Shown: piece by piece, positions 55,140 through 62,416 of the stretch
How the letters are laid out: every line of letters begins with the position of its first letter
Position numbering within the stretch: the stretch's first letter is position 1
Translations under genes and position numbers: made by a program
Assembly (NCBI GenBank): GCA_963752755.1
Contig: CAVVZJ010000015.1
Span: forward strand, 1 to 64,000
Direction: 5' to 3'
Origin: CAVVZJ01 sp963752755
GTDB taxonomy: Bacteria; Planctomycetota; Planctomycetia; Isosphaerales; Isosphaeraceae
Length of the DNA stretch: 64,000 nt
Notes under the pieces: generated by a model
Told to the model about the DNA's origin: nothing
Database searches by the model: none
What the model saw: only the letters and a program-made list of their open reading frames with translations

Positions 55140-56355
55140 GTGGTTCATCCGGCAGGTGATTTGCAGATGGATGGAGGCATCACCAGGAGGTGCCCCATGG
55201 CCGCCCGAGTCACGCTCCGCCCGATGACCCCCGAGGAACAGCAGGCCATCGCCGACCTGCTCCACTCGCGCACCGCCCCGGTCCGCCTGGTCGAGCGCGC
55301 CCGCATCGTCCGGGCCGCCGCCGACGGCCGATCCGCGCCCGTCATCGCCGCCGAGTTGGGCTGCTCACGCCCCACGGTCTATGCCTGGGTCCGCCGCTTC
55401 AACGACCAGGGGGTCGCCGGCCTCCAGGAGCGGCCCCGCGCCGGCCGGCCCCCGACCTACACCGCGGCACAGCGGGCCGAGGGCGTCGCCGCGGCGCTGA
55501 CCGACCCCAAGGCCCTCGGCCTGCCGTTCGGCTGCTGGACGCTGGACCGCCTCCAGGCCTACCTCAGCGAGCAGAAGGGCCTGGCCATCAAGCGGAGCCG
55601 CATCGACGAGGTCCTCACGGAGGAGGGCCTCCGCTGGCGGAAGCAGGAGACGTGGTTCGGCGAGCGGGTCGACCCCGACTTCGCCGAAAAAAGGGGGCGA
55701 TCGAGCGGCTCTACACGGACCCGCCGGCGGGCTCGGTCGTCGTCTGCCTCGACGAGATGGGGCCGGAGTCGGCCAAGAGCTTCCCGGGCCGACAGCTCGT
55801 CCGCGTCGAGCCCCGAGGCGACGCCGATGGCCGAGGCCGGCCGGCCGGACGCGCCAAGCAAGAGATCGACTACGGGCGGCGCGGCAAGGGATACCTCTTC
55901 GGCGCCTTCCGCCCGGCCACCGGCGAGGCGTTGACGCGCCCGTATCCCAGCCGCAGCGCCGCCAACTGGGCCGACTTCCTGGCCCACGCCGAGTCCTGGG
56001 TGCCGGCGGAGGTCGGGCGGGTCTACGCGATCGTCGACAACCTCAGCGCCCACCGGGCGACCGACGTGCTGCTGTTCGCGTTGGCCCACCCGCGCTGGGA
56101 ATTCGTGTTCCAGCCGAAGTACGCGGCGTACCTGAACCTGATCGAGCCCTGGTGGAAGGGGCTGCGGAGCCTGGCCCTGAAGGGGCGTCGGTTCGAGACG
56201 TGGGAGGAGGTCTGCCGGGCGATCGAGGAGGCGACGGCCTACTGGAACTGGCACCGCCACCCGTTCGTCTGGGGCCGGCGCCGGAGACACCGGCCGCGAC
56301 GCCGCCCCGGCATCGCGGCCGTACCCGGAGTCAGGGGACTTGCCGGATGAACCAC
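55140..56355 (+). mobile_element. IS630-family insertion sequence, copy 2
   Basis: Inverted repeats GTGGTTCATCCGGCA (55140-55154) and TGCCGGATGAACCAC (56341-56355). TTA flanks both ends (55137-55139, 56356-56358). The left TTA is shared with the ISAzo13 right flank, so the two IS lie back to back. The right end cuts a cytochrome P450 remnant. Confidence 0.85.
55197..56350 (+). CDS. IS630-family transposase with A-run frame junction
   Basis: ATG 55197 after AGGAGG. HTH: AARVTLRPMTPEEQQAIADL, ELGCSRPTVYAWVRRFNDQG, LPFGCWTLDRLQAYLSEQKG, ERVDPDFAEK. At AAAAAAGGGGG (55687-55697) a -1 slip leads from this frame into KGAIERLYTDPPAGSVVVCL, DEMGPESAKSFPG, IVDNLSAHRATDVLLFALA, FQPKYAAYLNLIEPWWKGLR and the C-terminus at 56350. 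The DDE residues lie in the second part. No other lesion, so this copy may be active if slippage occurs. Confidence 0.85.
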
Positions 56356-56390
56356 TTAGCGGTGGCGGCGATGCGCCTGCGACGTCGGGG

Positions 56391-57297
56391 ACTGAGAGTC
56401 TGTTCCAAAAGGGGCGTCGGCTGTAGTTTGGGGGGATGGAACGCAAAGCCTACCCCAGCGACCTGACCGACGCCCAGTGGCGCCTCCTCGCTTCCCTGAT
56501 CCCCGAGGCCAAGCCCGGCGGCAGGCCCCGCAAGTACGAGATGCGCGAGGTCATCAATGGCCTGCTCTACCTCAACCGCGAGGGCTGTTCCTGGCGGGCG
56601 TTGCCCCACGACCTGCCCCACTGGAAGACCTGCTACAACTTCTTCCGCCGGTTCGAGGCCGACGGCACCTGGGACGCCCTGGTCGCCGCGTTGCGGGGGG
56701 AGGTGCGGACGAAGCTCGGCGCGCGCCGACGCCCAGCGGCGCCTGCATCGATAGCCAGTCGGCCAAGACGGCGCACGGCGGGGCCGAGGTCGGCGTCGAT
56801 GGCGGCAAGATGGTGCGGGGCCGCAAGCGACATATCGTCACCGACACGCTGGGGTTGCTGCTGATCGTCGTGGTCACCGCGGCGAACCTCGACGACGGGG
56901 CGACGGCGCCGCGGCTGCTGGCCGGTCTGCCCGCCGTGACGTTCCCCCGGCTGGCCGTGGTGTGGGCGGACCGGAAGTACCGCAACTCCCGGCTCGACGC
57001 CTGGCTGTCGGGCCAGGACCGGCTCCGCGTGGAGGTGAGCTCGAAGCCCGAGGGCGAGCGGGGGTTCAAGCCGCTGAAGGTGCGGTGGGTGGTCGAGCAG
57101 ACCTTCGGCTGCCTGCTGCGGTGGCGGCGGCTGGTGCGGGACTTCGAGCGGCTGCCGGAGACGACGCGGCGATGGTCAAGCTCAGCTCGATCCATCGGAT
57201 GGTCCGCCGTGCCCGGCCGCCGCGATGGCGGAAGAAATTCCGCTACAAGCGGCCGCCCAAAGCGGCCGCTCGAGTCTTTTGGAACAGTCTCTCAGTC
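56391..57297 (+). mobile_element. IS5-family insertion sequence
   Basis: Inverted repeats ACTGAGAGTCTGTTCCAAAA (from 56391) and, on the other strand, ACTGAGAGACTGTTCCAAAA (from 57297 inward), one mismatch. About 907 bp. No target duplication beyond the symmetric ACT/AGT was evident. It interrupts a P450 coding sequence on the minus strand. Confidence 0.82.
56436..57297 (+). pseudogene. IS5-family transposase, two frameshifts
   Basis: ATG 56436: ERKAYPSDLTDAQWRLLASL, GLLYLNREGCSWRALPHDLP, CYNFFRRFEADGTWDALVAA. The frame changes near 56735 (ARRRPAAP instead of the expected run into IDSQSAKT). DDE core: IDSQSAKTAHGGAEVGVDGG, RGRKRHIVTDTLGLLL, VVWADRKYRNSRL, VRWVVEQTFGCLLRWRRLVR. A further change near 57170 gives the end AMVKLSSIHRMVRRA. 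Neither site is a long homopolymer. Confidence 0.82.
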
Positions 57298-57557
57298 GTG
57301 ACCAGCCCCGTCCCGGCGGCGATCTTGCTGCGATCGTAGAGCCAGTTCCGCAGGTAGTTCTTCTGGTGGTCGAGCAAGACGTACCGGAGATGCTCTGGGT
57401 GCTCGACCAGGTGGAAGTGTCAGGACCCGGCATGAAGCCGCATGACGTCGCCATACCATTCCCGCACTTCCACGAGGTGCCGAAGCGGGTCGCACCGCAT
57501 GTGCCCAACACAGGGATAGCGAGTCGACTTTCGTTCCTCCTGCGCTTCGGTGTGGTC
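57298..57557 (-). pseudogene. Cytochrome P450 N-terminal fragment, cut by IS5, IS630 and IS4
   Basis: On the minus strand: RYPCVGHMRCDPLRHLVEVR, EWYGDVMRLHAG, then one in-frame TGA, HFHLVEHPEHLRYVLLDHQK, NYLRNWLYDRSKIAAGTGLV. This matches P450 N-terminal regions (YGDVVRL, HPDHVRHVL, LGEGLLTSEG). Beyond the IS5 the minus strand at 56390-56356 continues RRRRRIAATA, the next P450 segment (W-RRRR-IA-AF), and is then cut by IS630. The haem-binding Cys region is absent from the window. Confidence 0.55.
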
Positions 57558-59103
57558 GACGAATGGCACTTAGATTTCCACAAGCTACAGCCTGAGATCG
57601 GGATACAGCGATAGCGGGGCTCTGGCTCTGATGGGGGCAGGTGCACTCCTCCTCCAACCCGGAGCCAGAGCGATGCGAGGCCCTTCGCACGGACGTCTTC
57701 GCCAGCAGGTCGACACCCTTCGGCGGGAGTTCCTCCAGGGGGGCGAACTCCCCTTCGCCGATGTCCTCTCGTCGGGGTGCCTCACCGAGGCGATGGCCGA
57801 GATCAAGGCGGCCTGGAACGACCGCATCTTCACCCCGCTTGTGACCCTCTGGGTCTTCCTCGGCCAGGTGCTCAATGCCGACCAGTCCGGCCGCGCCGCG
57901 GTCGCCCGACTGATCGCGCATCGCGTCGCCGAGGGGCTGCCGCCGTGCAGCTCGGACACAGGCGGCTACTGCCAGGCGCGGAAGCGCCTGCCTGAGCGGT
58001 TCTTCGCCGCCGTGGCCCGCCTCGTCGGGCGAAACCTCGACGCACAGGTCGATCGTCGCTGGCTCTGGAAGGGCCGACGCGTCTGCCTGTTCGACGGGTC
58101 CACGGTCTCCATGCCCGACACCCCGGAGAACCGGCGCGAGTACCCGCTGGCCTATAACCAGGTCCCCGGGACGAGCTCCGCCCCCGCTCGGATCGGGGCC
58201 ATCATCTCGCTGTCCTGCGGCGCGATCCTCGACCTGGGCATCGGCCGCTACGCCGGCAAGGGCCAGGGCGAGGTCAGCCTCCTGCGCCAGCTGTGGGACG
58301 TGCTCCGCCCCGGCGACGTGCTGCTGGGCGACCGCCTGATGTCGGGCTGGGTCGGCATGTACCTGCTCAAGCAGCGGGGCGTCGACACCGTCAGCCGCCT
58401 CTCGGCGCACCGCCGGGCCGACTTCCGCAAGGGGAGGCGCCTGGGCAAGGACGACCACCTCGTCGTGTGGAAGAAGCCCACGTCGATCCGCTCGGTGGAC
58501 CGGAAGACCTACAACGAGCTGCCCGAGGCGATCACGGTCCGCGAGGTGCGATTCCGGGTGGAGCAGGCGGGGTTCCGGACCCGGTCGATCGTGGTGGTGA
58601 CGACCCTGCTGGACCCTGCCCAGGCGAGCCGGGAGGAGCGGGCCGAGCTGTACCGGGCCCGGTGGAACAACGAGCTCGATCTGAGGTCGATCAAAGTCAC
58701 GCTCCAGATGGACAGGCTGCGATGCAAGACGCCGGAGCTCGTGCGCAAGGAGATCTGGACGCACGTGCTGGCGTACAACCTGATCCGCACGGTGATGGCG
58801 CAGGCGGCGGCCGGCGAGGGGGTCGCGCCGCGTTCGATCAGCTTCAAGGCGACGCTCCAGGTGCTCGAGGCGTTCCGGCCGCTGATCGCCCCCCGGGCCC
58901 ACCTCGGCGCGGGGCACCTGGCGGCACTCTACGGGCCGCTGCTCCGGGCCATCGCGGTCCATCGGGTCGCCGACCGGCCCGACCGGTTCGAGCCCCGCAT
59001 GACCAAGAAGGGGCCGAGGGGGTACGAGAGCCTGAAGAGGCCGCGGAAAGAGATCAAACTCCAGATGCTCAAACGAGCTAGCAAAATCTAAGTGCCATTC
59101 GTC
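57558..59103 (+). mobile_element. IS4-family insertion sequence
   Basis: Inverted repeats GACGAATGGCACTTAGATTT (from 57558) and AAATCTAAGTGCCATTCGTC (to 59103), perfect over 20 bases. Encodes one intact transposase. Right flank is a 16-bp tandem repeat (ccgaaacgccgcagg twice, 59103-59134). It cuts the 5' part of the P450 fragment. The stretch 59104-59316 holds no gene. Confidence 0.9.
57673..59091 (+). CDS. IS4-family transposase, intact
   Basis: 472 aa. DDE motifs all in one frame: VCLFDGSTVSMPDTPENRRE (first Asp), PGDVLLGDRLMSGWVGMYLL (second Asp), and AELYRARWNNELDLRSIKVT (Glu in the YREK-like helix). Also FLGQVLNADQSGRAAVARLI, YCQARKRLPERFFAAVARLV. ATG 57673 fits relatives; an upstream in-frame ATG at 57631 adds 14 residues. 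One of the few fully intact transposases in the window, so the element may be active. Confidence 0.92.
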   Translation: MRGPSHGRLRQQVDTLRREFLQGGELPFADVLSSGCLTEAMAEIKAAWNDRIFTPLVTLWVFLGQVLNADQSGRAAVARLIAHRVAEGLPPCSSDTGGYCQARKRLPERFFAAVARLVGRNLDAQVDRRWLWKGRRVCLFDGSTVSMPDTPENRREYPLAYNQVPGTSSAPARIGAIISLSCGAILDLGIGRYAGKGQGEVSLLRQLWDVLRPGDVLLGDRLMSGWVGMYLLKQRGVDTVSRLSAHRRADFRKGRRLGKDDHLVVWKKPTSIRSVDRKTYNELPEAITVREVRFRVEQAGFRTRSIVVVTTLLDPAQASREERAELYRARWNNELDLRSIKVTLQMDRLRCKTPELVRKEIWTHVLAYNLIRTVMAQAAAGEGVAPRSISFKATLQVLEAFRPLIAPRAHLGAGHLAALYGPLLRAIAVHRVADRPDRFEPRMTKKGPRGYESLKRPRKEIKLQMLKRASKI

Positions 59104-59316
59104 CGAAACGCCGCAGGACCGAAACGCCGCAGGGCGACTCACAACTCGCCTCAATCCGAAAAATCGCCCCATCCAGGCCCATGCCCCCAAGGATTCTGTG
59201 AACGCCCCGATCCGGCCGCGACCGACTCCTGCTCCTGGAGCCGACGGCTCAGTTCGGGGATGGCCCCCCAATGATCGCGCGGAGGGGTAAGGTCCAGCGG
59301 CACGGAGGCCGATGCG

Positions 59317-60361
59317 ATGCCGACCAGCCTCAGGACGGCGGCGGAGAGCTACTTCCGCGCCAAGGCCCTCTCGCGCGGGACCCGCAACGAGTACCTCACG
59401 ACCCTCAGGAAGTGGGACGACTGGGGCGCCGGCCCACCGGTCGAGCAGCTGCGGCGCAGGGACGTCCGCGAGTTCCTCGACTGGGTCCACGAGCAGGCCA
59501 TCAAGGACAGGGGGACGAACCCCGGCCGCACGGCCAACAAGGCTCGCGAGCAACTGCGTGCCATCCTGTCGTGGGCCTGGGAGCAGGAGCTCATCGACGC
59601 CCCGCCGCGGTTCCCCGGGCCGAGGGACCAGCGCGACGTCGCCGGCCGACACTACCTGACCAAGGCCGAGATCAACGCCCTCTACTTCGCCACGTACAAG
59701 TTGGCACGTCCGCGGGGCTGGGACGGCCCGTTGCCCGTCGGCCGTTACTGGCGCTGCGCTGGTCGTGTTCTTCAACTACGGCGTCGACACCGGGACGGTC
59801 TGGAAGTCCACGCCGGCCCATGAGCCGGTCCTCTGGCGGCACGTCATCTGGGATCGGAGGTCGCCGGATCGCGAGGCCAAGGAGCAGTCGCCCTGGGGCT
59901 GGCTGTTCTAGCGTCGGGTGAAGACCGGCAAGGCGTTCTACCGGCCGATGAACCGGGTGGTGCACGCGCACCTGCGGGGCCTCCTGCCGGACGACCCGCA
60001 GCCCGACGCGCCGGTGTTCCTCGGCGGTGGGGTGCGCCCGAACACCCGCTTCCAAATCCTGTGCACGCTTGCCGGCATCAAGCCGAGATTCGACATCGAG
60101 ACCGGGCGGGAGGAGCCCTGGGAGCTGAAGGACCTGCGGAAGACCTGCGCGACGTACCACGACGAGCACGTTCCGGAGTCATCGGTGGAGATCCTCGGGC
60201 ACTCGGTCGGTGGGATCACCTACCGCCACTACGCCCACCGAGCGCCGCTGGCGTTCCGTGCGATCATGACCCTGCCGCAGCCGACGGCATTCACGGCCAT
60301 CCTGAAAGGGATCGACGGTGAGTGCCCGTGTTGCCGGCGTCGGTTCGCCGACGCCGGCTGA
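59317..60361 (+). pseudogene. Tyrosine recombinase (integrase), frameshift and amber codon
   Basis: RTAAESYFRAKALSRGTRNE, then WGAGPPVEQLRRRDVREFLD and AGRHYLTKAEINALYFATYK. The frame changes near 59748 to LVVFFNYGVDTGTVWKSTPA and HEPVLWRHVIWDRRSPDREA. TAG at 59909-59911 stands where relatives have Tyr (WGWLF-Y-RRVKTGK), then the same frame gives KAFYRPMNRVVHAHLRGLLP, WELKDLRKTCATYHDEHVPE and the catalytic region EILGHSVGGITYRHYAHRAP, ending CPCCRRRFADAG. Otherwise full length. Not obviously linked to the integrase at 18903. Confidence 0.85.
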
Positions 60362-60681
60362 ATCGGGCGACCACACCGAAGCCGGCAACGCTCCCGTCAT
60401 CGAGGAGGATGTGTGCTGGTTCAGCGTGAATTGGAATTCTTGCCGGTTGGTGTAAGCGAGGGGTCGGAACCTCCTGTCCCGGATTTCGCGGCCTCGTGCC
60501 GCGAGGGTTTGACGCTTGGATGCCAATCCCGGAGCCTTCCAGGGCGGGAGCGAGCACGGGACCAGACGTTTCCGACTGGTCCCGGCTCCGGTCTTGGCCC
60601 CTGGGGCGACGCTCGGGGTGCTCCCCAGCAGAGCCCTATCCTCCGCCCAGGCTATCCCCGATTGTCGTCGCACCACGACGC

Positions 60682-61599
60682 TCACGCAACCTCCCGCGAC
60701 GCCCGACGCAGGCGACGGCGGGTTTCCCGCGCCTCCTCCAGCTTGCGATCCCGCTCGGCGAAGATCGTCGCGTCCAGACCGGCGAGCTTGTCCATCGGCG
60801 TCACATAGCCCAACGCGCTATGCAAACGCACGGTATTATAGTAATCAACATACGACGAAATCAGACGCCGGGCCTCCTCCCGCGAACCGGGCGCCGCGGG
60901 ACGAACGCATTCCCGCTTCAAGCGGCCGTGCCAACGTTCCAGCTTGCCGTTGGATTGGGGGTCGTACGGACTGGTCCGCACGTGCGTGATCCCCGCCACG
61001 CGGATGAATTCCTTGAAGTCCCGCGCGATGAACTGCGGGCCGTTGTCGCTGATGATCCGCGGCTTCTTGTCCGGGTAGCGTTCCAGGCCGCGCTGCACGA
61101 TCGTCTCCACGTCGCGTTCGGTCATCGATTCGCGGATCTCCCAGTGCACGATCGCCCGGCTGAAGCCGTCGAGCACGCTGGTGAGGTAATCGAAGGTGCC
61201 GCCGACGTTGATGTACGAAACATCCCCATGCCAGTGCTCGTGGGCCGCCAGTGGCTGCACGAAGCCCGTCCCCTTCTTCGACGGTGAGAACGACCGCCGG
61301 TCGAGCCGGCCCGCGGCTTTGAGCACCCGATAGACGCTCGCCGGGCTGGTCGCCACCACGTCGTCGTCGAGCATCATGAAGGTCAACCGGCGATAGCCTT
61401 CCAGGGGATGCCGCTCGTGGTAGTCGAGGCTGGCCTGCTTCTCCCAGTCGTGCAGCCACCAGTCGCGGGGCACTTTGCCGTTGTGCTCGTTGACCTTGCC
61501 GTAGCGATGTTTCCAATCGTGGAACTTGCTGGTGCCCAGGCCGAGCCAGCCCAGCAGCCGCCGGGCGGGCAACTCGGTGCGTTCGGTCCAGCGGTTCAC
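60682..61599 (-). CDS. IS3-family transposase OrfB (rve integrase core)
   Basis: 305 aa readable. HTH_21-like DWWLHDWEKQASLDYHERHP; DDE core with HEHWHGDVSYINVGGTFDYL, TSVLDGFSRAIVHWEIR, RIISDNGPQFIARDFKEFIR, SPYDPQSNGKLERWHGRLKR and the Glu-containing end. The usual IS3 product is an OrfAB fusion: the frame stays open upstream of GTG 61599 through DTRDQIVDFV to the A run at the end of orfA. Confidence 0.9.
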   Translation of the reverse strand: MNRWTERTELPARRLLGWLGLGTSKFHDWKHRYGKVNEHNGKVPRDWWLHDWEKQASLDYHERHPLEGYRRLTFMMLDDDVVATSPASVYRVLKAAGRLDRRSFSPSKKGTGFVQPLAAHEHWHGDVSYINVGGTFDYLTSVLDGFSRAIVHWEIRESMTERDVETIVQRGLERYPDKKPRIISDNGPQFIARDFKEFIRVAGITHVRTSPYDPQSNGKLERWHGRLKRECVRPAAPGSREEARRLISSYVDYYNTVRLHSALGYVTPMDKLAGLDATIFAERDRKLEEARETRRRLRRASREVA

Positions 61600-61964
61600 G
61601 AAATCGACGATCTGGTCGCGGGTGTCATGGGGAACCCAGGCTCCATTCCGGGTTCCCCAAGTTCTTTTTTTAGTTTGACATGTTCCTCCATGAGTTCCGC
61701 GATGACCTCGTTCTTCTGAACGAGCTTGGACTGGAGGTGCTCGATCTTGCGGTCCTTGAGCGGCTCGACGCGCGGGGGCCGTCCGGGTCCGTGCTGGAAC
61801 GCCTTGGCGGCCTGGTCGAGGACGAGCTTGATCCAGTTGTGGATTTGGCTGGGCTGGAGGCCGAATTCATCGGCCAGGTCGGAGATCGGCTCCTTGCCGA
61901 TGAGGTGGCGTCGAACGATCTGGGCCTTCTGATCGGGAGTGAAGTGCCTGCGGGTCTGACTCAT
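61596..61964 (-). CDS. IS3-family OrfA with A7G slippery site
   Basis: 122 aa. HTH region SQTRRHFTPDQKAQIVRRHL, ISDLADEFGLQPSQIHNWIK; leucine-zipper-like KIEHLQSKLVQKNEVIAELM, EEHVKLKKELGEP. The last part holds CTA-AAA-AAA-GAA; slipping -1 on the A run gives AAA-AAA-AGA-ACT-TGG, which stays open into OrfB (RTWGTRNGAWVPHDTRDQ). This is the classic programmed -1 frameshift of IS3 elements. Confidence 0.88.
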   Translation of the reverse strand: MSQTRRHFTPDQKAQIVRRHLIGKEPISDLADEFGLQPSQIHNWIKLVLDQAAKAFQHGPGRPPRVEPLKDRKIEHLQSKLVQKNEVIAELMEEHVKLKKELGEPGMEPGFPMTPATRSSIS

Positions 61965-62035
61965 GGAAGGTGCCTCCGATGGGGTCCATACTAACCCAAC
62001 CGGCGGAGCGTTCCAGTTTCGGCTGAGGCACTACA

Positions 62036-62416
62036 GTGGCCGTCCGGCGACCCGAACAGTCGGATCGCTCGATTGTTCCAATTGCGCCATTTTTCCTTGA
62101 CACGGGGGTGCGGCCTGCGTCCCCTACTAGTACAGGCAAGCCGGGCGAAATCCTGGACCACGAGGTCTACGCCCATTCAAGGGATCCCAGTTCAATGACC
62201 GGGCCGGAGGAACCGCCCCGCTTCACTCCTCAACGACGAGTCGGACACCCTCCGTCCCAACCTGGAGTTCTTGGCTTCGACCATGTTCCTTATCGCCTCG
62301 GTCGTGTCCCCCGCGATGCCGCAGGCTTCCGGTACTCTGTTGCACACCAGAGTCGGTCGGCCGGTGGTGGCTTTACCGGTCGGTGTCCACCACGGGGGGA
62401 GAAGGGGATTCAAGAC
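62036..62416 (+). other. Intergenic leader of the heparinase-like gene
   Basis: 380 bp between the IS3 end and ATG 62417. No credible ORF. It likely holds the promoter and 5' untranslated region of the downstream gene. Confidence 0.4.

Larger units (their letters stand above)
60412..62035 (-). mobile_element. IS3-family insertion sequence
   Basis: Encodes OrfA and OrfB with a -1 overlap. The right end on the minus strand reads TGTAGTGCCTCAGCCGAAAC from 62035. A degenerate match TGTGCTGGTTCAGCGTGAAT begins at 60412, so the element probably spans about 1.6 kb with roughly 270 non-coding bases at its left end. No clear target duplication. Confidence 0.65.

Noticed and set aside
57292..59775. 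An 827-codon minus-strand frame opposite the IS4 transposase
   Set aside because: Antisense of an intact transposase with all DDE motifs; only the distal part (57298-57557) contains separate P450-like sequence, in a different frame.
62096..62140. TTGACA promoter upstream of the heparinase-like gene
   Set aside because: The nearest -10-like hexamer lies about 22 bases away, too far for a normal spacer.
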